From NCBI RefSeq assembly GCF_007830265.1, contig NZ_VLKE01000001.1, positions 2,914,001 through 2,978,000 on the forward strand: a stretch of DNA of 64,000 bases, in the 5' to 3' direction. This document shows positions 9,296-17,682 of this stretch, piece by piece; the first letter of the stretch is position 1; each line of letters opens with the position of its first letter. This stretch comes from Micromonospora olivasterospora (lineage in GTDB: Bacteria > Actinomycetota > Actinomycetes > Mycobacteriales > Micromonosporaceae). A program made the position numbers and the translations under genes. The notes beneath the pieces are model-generated. The model searched no databases, had not been told where the DNA came from, and saw only the letters and a program-made list of their open reading frames with translations.

Positions 9296-9919
9296 TCAGA
9301 TGAGGCCGGTGCGGAGCGCGTATGCCACGGCGTGGCAGCGGTTGCGTAGGTGGAACCGGTTGGTGACGTCGTACAGGATGTTCTTGATCGTGCGTGGGGA
9401 GTAGCAGAGTTTCGCCGCGATCTCGGCGGTGTCGTAGCCGTCGGCGACCAGGCGCAGCACTGCCGCCTCCGGGCCTGTCAGGCGCAGGATGGTCATTCCA
9501 CGTGGCCCGAGGGTGTCCCGTTGCAGCGCCCCGACCTGCTGCAGGAGCCGGCCGAGCAGGTCGGCGGGGATGCTGCCCTCGCCGGCTGCGGCGGCGCGGA
9601 TCGCCGTGACGAGGCGTTCTGGGCTGGCCTCGGCTCGGCGGACGAGCCCGAGGACCCCGTGTTCCACCGCGGCGGCCAGCCCGGCGTCATCGATGTGGGT
9701 TACCACCAGCACCAGGCCGGGAGCTTTCCGGATGCGCAGCGCCCGTAGTGCCCGCAGGGTCGGCTCGTCGACGCTGTCGGCGATGACGAGTGTGGCCTGG
9801 GCCTGGTCGCCTTCGGTGTCGTCGAGCAGCAGCACCTCCGGACGGGGCCGTAACTGGCCGATCACCCCCATGCGGGAGATGACGTCGGCGGAGATGAGGG
9901 TGACGGGTAGCCGGCGCAT
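9296..9919 (-). CDS. LuxR/NarL-type transcriptional regulator
   Basis: 207 residues. The N-terminal 120 residues resemble a degenerate receiver fold (VLLLDDTEGDQAQATLVIAD, LVLVVTHIDDAGLAAAVEHG), without a convincing phospho-acceptor pocket. The C-terminal 65 residues are a clear LuxR HTH: LTGPEAAVLRLVADGYDTAE, then IAAKLCYSPRTIKNILYDVT. Similar orphan regulators in actinomycetes act without a paired kinase. IS1182 copy 2 begins about 50 bp upstream of the ATG, so the native promoter is probably lost or replaced. The gene lies on the chromosomal side of the tRNA. Confidence 0.82.
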   Translation of the reverse strand: MRRLPVTLISADVISRMGVIGQLRPRPEVLLLDDTEGDQAQATLVIADSVDEPTLRALRALRIRKAPGLVLVVTHIDDAGLAAAVEHGVLGLVRRAEASPERLVTAIRAAAAGEGSIPADLLGRLLQQVGALQRDTLGPRGMTILRLTGPEAAVLRLVADGYDTAEIAAKLCYSPRTIKNILYDVTNRFHLRNRCHAVAYALRTGLI

Positions 9920-9967
9920 GGGCTCGTGTGGCCTGGCTTCCGGCTGCGGCTGTTTGGGGAGGACGGT

Positions 9968-11065
9968 GACTCTGCTGCCGAATTCGGTTCAGGCGGCGAG
10001 GGCGAGGTCGAGGCGTTGGAGGTTGCTGGTCCGGCCTGGTTGGAGGGGGTGTCCGGTTGACCAGGCGTGGAGCCGGATGAGGTTGAGGGCGGTCGCGGAG
10101 AACACGTGTTGGAGGTGGGTTTTCGCGGTGCCGCGGTAGCGGGCGTGGCGGATGCCGGTGATTGCGAGGGCCTGGCTGATTGTGCTTTCGATTCCGGCGC
10201 GCAGCTTGTACTTGTCTGGCCAGTCTTCGGTGGTCTGCCGGGCGCGGGCCTGGGCCAGGGCGTGGTGCAGGTCGCGGGGGTAGAACGTGAGCTGTCGGCC
10301 GCCGCGTTTCGCGGTGGTGCACTGTGCCTGTGCGGGGCAGGGCCGGCAGGTGGTGCCGGCGAACTTCACCACGATGACTTCGGTGCCGCGTTGGGTGGCC
10401 GGGCTCCAGCAGGAACTGGTGCGCCCTTGCGGGCAGGTGACCTGCCGGGTGTCGAAGTCGATGGTGAAGGCGGTCTTGTCGTATCCGGTGCCGGCGCGGG
10501 CCTGGGCTGACTGGTCGAGCAGGGCGGGGGTCACGAGGGTGACTCCGTAGGTGGTCGCGGCGGTGGCGATGACCTCGGCCGAGGGGTAGCCGGAGTCGAG
10601 GTAATGCTCGGCGGGCAGCAGTTCACGTTCGTGTAGCTGCTGGTGGATGCCGGTGGTGGCCTTCACATCGGGGACGGTGGCCGCGGTGGTGGCCACGTTC
10701 GTGATCAGGTTCGGGGTCCGTGGCTTGCGGTCAGCGGGCTCGGCTCGTTCGTCCTGGCCGGCGGGTGTGTAGGAACCCCGGTCATCATCGCAGGTCTCCG
10801 TCAGGTGAACCTTGAATCCGTTCCAGAACAGGTCCTCACCCTTGGCGGCCCACCGGGTATCCGTGTCGTAGGGGGAGGTGATCCGTGATCTGGCGGGCGG
10901 GAGACCGTCTGTGTCTGCCTCCCGCCGCCGGATCACCTCCCGCCCTCGCGTGTCGATGGTGATGTAGTAGTTCTGCACCAGCACGATGCGCAGCGTCTGC
11001 ACGGCGGGCAGTTCACGCAGCCAGGCCGGGGCGCTGGGGGCGAATACCGCGCGGAGCAGGGCTAC
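9968..11065 (-). mobile_element. IS1182-family element, copy 2 (truncated)
   Basis: Same end as copy 1 (GACTCTGCTGCC at 9968) and the same sequence as far as GGGCTAC at 11065, where an IS3-family end (TGTTCCGCACC) takes over. Only the transposase C-terminal half remains; the missing half is not in this window. It is the outermost shell of the nested stack. Confidence 0.9.
9989..11065 (-). pseudogene. IS1182 transposase, C-terminal fragment
   Basis: About 359 codons that match the last 60 percent of the copy-1 transposase, starting within VALLRAVFAPSAPAW and keeping the last two acidic motifs. The N-terminal domain and the first catalytic Asp region are missing. The open frame continues 25 codons into the IS3 DNA by chance. 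Not functional alone. Confidence 0.9.
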
Positions 11066-11416
11066 TGTTCCGCACCGGGTTTGATGGAGACATCGAAACC
11101 TGGGAGGAACACCAGCGATGCCCGCACCGAAGAAGTACAACGATGAGCTGCGTGAGCGTGCGACCCGGTTGGCCGTCGAGGCCCGCCGGGATCCGGCGTC
11201 CGCGGTCGGAGCGATCCGGCGGATCGCCGGTCAGCTCGGGGTTCATCCGGAGGCGTTGCGCACGTGGGTGAAGAAGGCCGAGACCGACGCCGGTGAGCGG
11301 CCGGGCACCACCAGCAGCGACGCCGAACGCCTCGCCGCGTTGGAACGGGAGGTGCGTGAGCTGCGGCGGGCGAACCAGATCCTGAAGTCCGCGGCGTCTT
11401 TCTTCGCGGCGGAGTT
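11066..11416 (+). mobile_element. IS3-family fragment (left end and orfA)
   Basis: Begins with a TG-type end (TGTTCCGCACCGGG) inserted in IS1182 copy 2 and carries orfA. The element stops at 11416, where the group II intron begins; orfB and the right end are absent from the window. Confidence 0.8.
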
Positions 11417-11429
11417 GTGCGCCATGTAG
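11118..11429 (+). pseudogene. IS3-family OrfA transposase, 3' end replaced by intron
   Basis: About 100 residues start with MPAPKKYNDELRERATRLAV, an IS3 OrfA HTH (GAIRRIAGQLGVHPEALRTW), and a leucine-zipper-like coiled coil (LAALEREVRELRRANQILKS). OrfA proteins normally end AASFFAAELDRP...; here the sequence departs after AAEL, exactly where a group II intron 5' consensus (GTGCGCC, 11417) begins. The AGGAGG-type site (GGGAGGA) is upstream of the ATG. Without orfB it cannot transpose by itself. Confidence 0.85.
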
Positions 11430-13757
11430 CGCTGATTGATCGAGGAGGGGTGGGAGACCTTTCCCGCCGGGTCGTCGCAGCGGCCTGGTGAAGCCTGAGG
11501 GCAGCCTGATCCGCAGCAGCGGCGGTGAGGGTGGCAAGCGGCCCTGACGGGGGCGGGACGTGCCGGGACTGCCAGACGGTGCGGGCCTGTTCGGCGAGGC
11601 CAGACGGTGTAACGCGAGTGAACCAGTGGTTGAAGCTCCGTAACAGCGAAGCCGGCTCGAAACCTGGTGGATCTGGGCCGGTGTGCAGTGCACGACCGCC
11701 GCGGTCTTGTGGTGGTCGACTCCGAAGCCGTGTGGCTCCGACGGTGGGGAGGCCGTGGTGAAGGTCTGCGGCGTAGCCGCGGCGATGCTGCCGGAGTAGA
11801 GCTGGGCGCCTCGCTGGCCGATCGATCGATAAGTGAACGTGGGAACCGACCGGCTGTCCGCCCGCTGGCTGTCTATCCAGGACGGTTGTGGGCAGGTGAG
11901 TTGCCGCTGACGGGTGGCTGGTCGGGGCGGAGGCCTCGTAGTAGTCGCGGGCGTGACGACCCGCCGTCGGGGTCCGGGAGAGCCGGACGCAGGGCGAAGG
12001 GGGCCAGCAAGTCGAGCAGTACGGATGCGGGAATGCCAGGAGGTTGTCGCCGGTGAATACCGACGAGCTGGAGTCGGCCCTTCGCCGGGCCGAAGACCGG
12101 GTACTGGGGATCCAGGCCACGCTGCATCGTTGGGCTCGTGATGATCCTCGTCGCGTGTTCGATGACCTGTTCAACCTCGTCACCGATCGAGCGTTCCTGT
12201 TGGTGGCGTGGGATCGGGTGCGCAGTAACAAGGGCGCCAAGACCGCTGGGGTGGACGGCGCCACGGCGCTGTCCATCGTCGTGCGGGTCGGAGTCGAGGG
12301 GTTCCTCGACGGGCTGCGGGCCTCGTTGAAGGATCGCAGTTTCCGGCCGGTGCCGGTGCGGGAGCGGATGATCCCCAAGCCCGGTGGCAAGTTGCGCCGG
12401 TTGGGGATCGCGACGATCACCGACCGGGTGGTGCAGGCGTCGATGAAGCTGGTGTTGGAGCCGATCTTCGAGGCGGATTTCCTCCCGTGTTCCTACGGGT
12501 TCCGCCCGGGACGCCGGGCCCATGACGCGGTGGCCGAGATCCGTTACCTGGCCACGAGACCACGCAGCTACGAGTGGGTCGTGGAAGGTGACATCAAGGC
12601 CTGCTTCGACGAGATCGACCACACCGCCCTGATGGGCCGGGTACGTGGCCGCATCGCCGATAAGCGCGTGTTGGACCTGGTGAAGGCGTTCCTGAAGTCG
12701 GGCATCCTCGGCGAGGACCGCCAACTGCGGGAGACCAACGCCGGCACTCCGCAGGGGTCGATCCTGTCCCCGTTGCTGAGCAACATCGCCTTGTCGGTGC
12801 TGGACGAGTATGTCGCCCAGCGCCCCGGTGGCCCGGCCACCGGCAGGTGTCGGGGTACGGCCTGGAGTGCAGAGCTAAGTACAGCTGATCTTGCAGAGGT
12901 GCGCACTGTTTGTCCGTCGTCAGCGGGTGACTGAGGGTGAGGCTGCTCGGGTCGTGATCGGGCAGACGTGGGGCGGCTGGCGATGGGAGCGATGGATGAG
13001 CAGCGGTGGCTGGATGTGCGCCGGTTCCGGGCGTTGCACGAGGCTGGTGCGAGTGTCTCGGAGATCGCTCGTGAGACGGGCCTGAACTGGCGGACGGTGA
13101 AGAAGTACCTGGCTGCTGGTAGCGGCGAGGTGGTGCCGCCGGTTCGGGCGCGGCCGGCTCGGGGGCAGTTGATCGACGTGTTCGCGCACGTGGTCGATGC
13201 GTGGCTGCGGGCGGAGTTGCTGCTCAAGGGCACGGTGATCCATGAACGCCTTGTCGAGCAGTACGGGTTCACCGGCAACTATCAGCGGGTGAAGCTGTAT
13301 CTGCAGCAGGCCCGGCCGCGGATCGCTGCGGAGTTGGGGATCAGTCCGGATCAGCTGGCCGGGCTGCACCGCCGGTTCGAGGTCGTTCCGGGCGCCCAGG
13401 CGCAGGTGGACTGGGGCGACGAAGGCGGCATCCTGGCCCATGTCGGGATCCCGAAGGTGTACTCGTTTCACATGGTGCTGTCGTACTCGCGGGACCCGTT
13501 CTGCTGTTTCACCACCAGCCGGGACCTGGCCGCGTTCTGGGAGTGTCACCGGCGGGCGTTCGCGCACTTCGGCGGGGTTCCCGGGGCGATCGTCTACGAC
13601 CGGACCAAGACCGTGGTCCGCCGGCATGTCGCCCCGGGCCAGGCGGTGCCGCTGCACCCGGAAGCGGTCGCGTTCGCCGGGCACTACGACTTCGACATCG
13701 ATGTGCTGGCCGCCTATCGGCCGACCGGCAAAGGGCGGGTCGAACGGCAGGTCACCA

Positions 13758-15294
13758 CAACACCGTTGCGTTTAGCGCCGTGAGCGGGAGGCAAGCCCCT
13801 TTTCGAAGATTGTGATGTCGGCGTGGAAGGTGTAGGTCTGCGTGGTTGCGGGGTGCTGTCCGGCGTTCGGGCTGTACTTGCTGGTCGGGTTCTTGCGGGA
13901 GCGGGCCTTGATTCGAGGGCGGCGCCAGGCGGGTAGGAGGTCGGCCAGCGCGGCGTGGCCTATCGTGCCGAGGAGGTCGGTTGAGCTGCCGGGAAGGATT
14001 CCGCTGGCGGTGGTGATCGTGTCGGCGGCGGCGTCGATGAGGACGGTGAAGCTGATCCGGTCCATGTCCAGGCCGGGCTGGGTGCAGGTGGCGTCTGCTG
14101 CCGCGCGGATGAGGGCCTGGTAGGCGGTGAGCAGGGCGTACACCTCCTGCTCGATCCCGGGGATGCTGCGGGAGCGCAGGACGCGGCCGTCGAGCATGGT
14201 CGCTTTGATCGAGAAATACGTGGTTTCGGCCTGCCAGCGTTCGTGGTAGAGGTCCACGAGTTCGTGGGCGGGGTAGCGGGTGTGGTCTGTCAGGCTGGTG
14301 ATCAGCCGCCACTGCTCGCGCCGCAGGCTGCCGTCGGCCAGTGTGACGGTGACCTGCGCTTCGATGACCCGCACCAGGATGAGAGCGGGTAGGCTGCCGT
14401 AGCCGATGCGGGCCAGGTAGGAGCCGTCGGGTAGGCGACGCTGGATGGTCGGGCAGCGGCGGGCGGATGAGCGGACCAGGAACTGCGCGCCGGTGGCGCC
14501 GACGTCGCGCAGGAATTCCGCGGCGTCGAAGCCGGCGTCGGCCAGCAGCAGCATCGTGCGGTCCAGGACGCCCAGAAGCCGCCGCGCGTAAGCCAGTTCG
14601 CCTTCTGTTTCGGGGCCGAAGGCCGCGGCGAGCAGGGCGCGGGTCCCACACTCGATCACCACGAGCAGCCGTAGCAGCGGGTAGCCGAACTCCAGCTTGT
14701 CTCCTACGCGTTTGGGGTAGCGCCAGGTGACCCGTTCCTCGTCGGGCACGTGCAGGTGGGTGCCGTCGATGGCCACGGTACGCAGGCCCCGGTAGAACAC
14801 GCCGGGCTGGCCGAGCAGACCGACGGCACCGGCCAGGGTCTCGAACAGGCGCCGTAGCGGCGCTACTCCGACCCGGCGGCGAGCGCGTGACAGTGAGGAG
14901 ATACTCGGCCGCGTCAGGCACAAGCCGGCCAGGGCCGCGGTCAGCTTCCCCCACGTCGCTCGGTAGGAACAGCGGTCGAGCAGGGCGAGTGCGAGGACGA
15001 AGTACACCACGACCCGAGACGGCAGCAGCCGCAGCCGCTTCTCGCGTGTCCCGGTTTCTTCCAGCACCGCGTCGACCAGGTCGAAGTCGATGATCTGGGT
15101 CAACTCGCCCAGATGTCCGGGCGCGTGCACACCCCCGGCTACCTCGATCGACCGGGTGATGACAGACTTCTCCTGCAACGGGACTCCTGAGGCATGATCT
15201 TCTTGCTCGACACAAGTTGATCTATCAGAAGTCCCGTTCGCGTCTTCAAAGTCCCCCTTGACTCATCCGCCGATCGCCAAACGCAACGGCGTTG
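13758..15294 (-). mobile_element. IS4-family element inside istA
   Basis: 1537 bp with inverted ends CAACACCGTTGCGTTTAGCG (left) and CAACGCCGTTGCGTTTGGCG (complement of right). It is flanked by a perfect 10-bp direct duplication CAGGTCACCA at 13748-13757 and 15295-15304, in the length range of the IS4 family. It is the youngest layer of the nest. Confidence 0.93.
13772..15178 (-). CDS. IS4-family DDE transposase
   Basis: 468 residues, probably starting at TTG 15178. The N-terminal IS4 domain includes LPSRVVVYFVLALALLDRCS. The catalytic domain shows Asp in TVAIDGTHLHV, Asp in LLADAGFDAAEFL, and the family signature Y-(2)-R-(3)-E-(6)-K in LYHERWQAETTYFSIK. No interruption is seen, so it is likely functional. 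Confidence 0.92.
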   Translation of the reverse strand: MQEKSVITRSIEVAGGVHAPGHLGELTQIIDFDLVDAVLEETGTREKRLRLLPSRVVVYFVLALALLDRCSYRATWGKLTAALAGLCLTRPSISSLSRARRRVGVAPLRRLFETLAGAVGLLGQPGVFYRGLRTVAIDGTHLHVPDEERVTWRYPKRVGDKLEFGYPLLRLLVVIECGTRALLAAAFGPETEGELAYARRLLGVLDRTMLLLADAGFDAAEFLRDVGATGAQFLVRSSARRCPTIQRRLPDGSYLARIGYGSLPALILVRVIEAQVTVTLADGSLRREQWRLITSLTDHTRYPAHELVDLYHERWQAETTYFSIKATMLDGRVLRSRSIPGIEQEVYALLTAYQALIRAAADATCTQPGLDMDRISFTVLIDAAADTITTASGILPGSSTDLLGTIGHAALADLLPAWRRPRIKARSRKNPTSKYSPNAGQHPATTQTYTFHADITIFEKGLASRSRR

Positions 15295-15953
15295 CAGGTC
15301 ACCATCATCCGCGATCATGTCCTGGCCGGGCGGGCGTTCTCGTCGCTGGCCGAACTCGACGCCACGTTCATGGCCTGGGTGCCACAGCGGCGGGCCGTAA
15401 GGCATCGCACCCACGGCGAGATCATCGGCGTGCGGGCGGTCCGCGACCACGCCGCGCTGCGACCGATCCCCGCCCGGCCGTATGTGGTCGCCGACCGGCA
15501 TCTGCGGCACGTCGGCAAGGACTGCCTGGTCGCCTACGCCGGCAACCTCTACTCCGTGCCGGCCCGACGGGTCCGCCACCGCCAACTCGTGGAGATTCGG
15601 GCGACCGCCGCCACGATCACTATTCACGCCATCGTGCCCGGTCTGGACGGCACCACGCTGCTGGCCACGCACCAGCGGGCCGTGGGCCGCGGCGCCCGCG
15701 TGGTCGACGAGAGCCACTGGGACGGTCTGCCCGACGGACACACCCGGGCCGTCACCATCGGCGACCCCGACAGCGGGCAGTCGACCGCACGCCGACCGGC
15801 CCGTCACGACGGCGGCCAGGGGCCGCTGCAAGCCCTGCTCAACCGGGCCGCCGCCGCCCAGATCGCCGTCGAGGCCCGGCCGCTGTCGGTCTATGAGCAG
15901 ATCGCTGCGGCCAGCCCGTTCACCAACCGCCCACACCTGAAGGACGTCTCGAA

Positions 15954-16715
15954 GTGAGTGAGCTGGTCACCAACCGCATCCACGCCAGCGCCACCAAACT
16001 CGGCCTGCCTCACCTGGCCAAGACGCTGCGGGAACTCACCGGCCGGGCCGACACCGAAGCCATGGGCTACCTGGAGTTCCTCGACCTCGTCCTGGAAGAG
16101 GAACTCGCCGTCCGCGACGAACGCCGCTTCCGCGCCGGGCTACGCCTGTCGAAGCTGCCGCACCACAAGACCCTCGACGACTACGACTTCAGCTTCCAAC
16201 CCGACCTGGACCCCCGCAAGGTCCGTGACCTCGCGACCCTCGCATTCGTGCAGGCCAAGGCCAACGTCGCTCTCCTCGGCCCACCCGGCGTCGGCAAGAC
16301 CCACATCGCCGTGTCCCTCGCGGTCGCCGCCTGCCGAGCCGGATTCACCGTCTACTTCACCACCCTCGACGACATGGTCCGCCACCTCACCGCCGCCGAC
16401 GCGATCGGCCGCCTGGCCCGCAAGCTGCAAACCTACCTACGCCCCACCGTCCTGGTCATCGACGAAGTGGGCTACCAACCCCTCGAACGACCCGAGGCCA
16501 ACCTCGTCTTCCAAGTGATCTCGAAACGCTACGAGAAGGGCTCCACCCTGCTGACCTCGAACAAAGGCTTCGGCGAATGGGGCCAAGTCTTCGGCGACGA
16601 GGTCCTGGCCACCGCCATCCTCGACCGGCTCCTGCACCACTGCGACGTCGTCCCCATCAACGGCCCCAGCTACCGACTCAAGAACCGCCTCACCGCCATC
16701 GAGAACGTCGCCTGA
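15954..16715 (+). CDS. istB: IS21 helper ATPase IstB
   Basis: 253 residues from GTG 15954, overlapping the istA stop by 4 bp. It is an AAA+ DnaC-like ATPase: Walker A GPPGVGKTH near residue 105, Walker B VLVIDEVGYQPL near residue 162, and the sensor region (TLLTSNKGFGEWGQVF). It matches family length and has no lesions. It would activate IstA, which is broken here, so the element would need IstA from elsewhere. Confidence 0.95.
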   Translation: MSELVTNRIHASATKLGLPHLAKTLRELTGRADTEAMGYLEFLDLVLEEELAVRDERRFRAGLRLSKLPHHKTLDDYDFSFQPDLDPRKVRDLATLAFVQAKANVALLGPPGVGKTHIAVSLAVAACRAGFTVYFTTLDDMVRHLTAADAIGRLARKLQTYLRPTVLVIDEVGYQPLERPEANLVFQVISKRYEKGSTLLTSNKGFGEWGQVFGDEVLATAILDRLLHHCDVVPINGPSYRLKNRLTAIENVA

Positions 16716-16975
16716 TGCCCACCCCGGCCACCCCGGACGACCCCGCAGCCACCAGCGACACCAACCGCGGCGACCTGCTGCAACTCCTGCTCCAGATCTG
16801 CGAGGACTTCCTCGCCCGCACCACTCCGGCGACCCACCACGAGGTCGACACCCTCCTACGCGCCCGCGGCATCACCGGCGGACCCGGATGGCTGATCGAC
16901 ATGCTCGGCCTCACCCGCCTGCGCCTGCAAGACGCAACCCACCGTGACGAACAAGGCGCCCACCGCGACACCTGA
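16715..16975 (+). CDS. Small third ORF of the IS21 element
   Basis: 86 residues from ATG 16715, whose start overlaps the istB stop (ATGA). The sequence (LQLLLQICEDFLARTTPATH, then GGPGWLIDMLGLTRLRL) is predicted alpha-helical and has no known motif. It lies inside the element boundaries and ends 36 bp before the right inverted repeat. Similar short downstream frames occur in some actinobacterial IS21 elements; function unknown. Confidence 0.6.
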   Translation: MPTPATPDDPAATSDTNRGDLLQLLLQICEDFLARTTPATHHEVDTLLRARGITGGPGWLIDMLGLTRLRLQDATHRDEQGAHRDT

Positions 16976-17682
16976 CCTCTGCAAGATCAGCCGTACTCAC
17001 CTCTGCACTCCAACGAGTACCCCGACAGCAGGGTTGAGAAGGCCAGACGGCTTCGGCGCGGTCTGCCGAACTTCAAGCTGGTCCGGTATGCCGACGACTG
17101 GTGCCTGATGATCAAGGGCAGCCGGGCGGATGCCGAAGCGCTGCGGGACGAGATCGCCGGGGTCCTGGCCACGATGGGCCTGCGCCTGTCGGAGGCCAAG
17201 ACTCTGATCACCCATATCGACGAGGGGATGGACTTCCTCGGGTGGCGCATCCAGCGTCACCGCAAGAGGGGCACCAATCGGCACTACATCTACACCTATC
17301 CGGCCAAGAAGTCGCTCAAGGCGGTGATGGCCAAGGTGAAGACCCTATGCCGGCAGGTCGAGGTGAACCAGCCGCTGGATGACCTGATCCGCAGGCTCAA
17401 CCAGGCGGTACGGGGCTGGTGTGCCTACTTCCGGCCCGGTGTGTCGTCGGCGACCTTCGCCTACCTCAGCCACTACCTGTGGCAGACGGTCTGGCGATGG
17501 CTCCGGCGCAAACACCGCCGGAGCACCTGGAAGGAACTGCGCCGCCGCTACTGCGACGGCGGATGGTGGCCCCACGGCCAACGGGAACTGTTCGACCCGG
17601 AGAAACTGAGCACCACTCGGTACCTCTACCGCGGCGCGAACATCCCCACGCCCTGGCCAGCCACCTGACGACGAGACACGAC

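Larger units (their letters stand above)
12968..15957 (+). pseudogene. istA: IS21 IstA transposase, interrupted by IS4 element
   Basis: Part 1 (to 13757) begins at GTG 12968 or, more likely, ATG 12992 (MDEQRWLDVRRFRALHEAG), with an HTH (SVSEIARETGLNWRTVKKYL) and the first catalytic Asp in AQVDWGDEGG. Part 2 (from 15305) continues IIRDHVLAGRAFSSLAELDA to the stop at 15957. Removing the IS4 element and one copy of its 10-bp duplication restores the frame exactly (VERQV-TIIRDH), so disruption is recent. The stop overlaps the istB start. Confidence 0.9.
12864..17011 (+). mobile_element. IS21-family element inside the intron ORF
   Basis: Ends are long imperfect inverted repeats: GGAGTGCAGAGCTAAGTAC on the left and GGAGTGCAGAGGTGAGTAC (complement of the right end), both running on into GCTGATCTTGCAGAGGT. 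Genes istA, istB and a small third frame read rightward. istA is itself interrupted by an IS4 element. I could not identify a clean target duplication. Confidence 0.88.
12053..17668 (+). pseudogene. Group II intron reverse transcriptase/maturase, split by IS21
   Basis: Two parts: 12053-12863 and 17012-17668. I start at GTG 12053 because AGGAGG lies 9 bp upstream. Part 1 contains the RT fingers and palm (KTAGVDGATA, MIPKPGGKLRRLGIATITDR, YGFRPGRRAHDAV, VEGDIKACFDEIDH, GTPQGSILSPLLSNI). Part 2 has the catalytic YADD box (LVRYADDWCLM), the thumb/maturase X domain (LNQAVRGWCAYFRPG) and the usual terminal YRGANIPTPWPAT. No HNH endonuclease domain is seen. Removal of the IS21 leaves a near-continuous protein. 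Confidence 0.85.
11417..17682 (+). mobile_element. Group II intron, interrupted and lacking its 3' end
   Basis: The 5' end fits the GUGCG consensus (GTGCGCC at 11417). The following 630 bp (11417-12052) are non-coding, structured RNA-type sequence preceding the intron-encoded reverse transcriptase, as expected for domains I to IV. An IS21 element splits the protein gene. Only 14 bp separate the reverse transcriptase stop (17668) from IS1182 copy 3 (17683), so domains V and VI, needed for splicing, are absent. The copy is therefore dead as a ribozyme. Domain boundaries were not folded. Confidence 0.75.
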
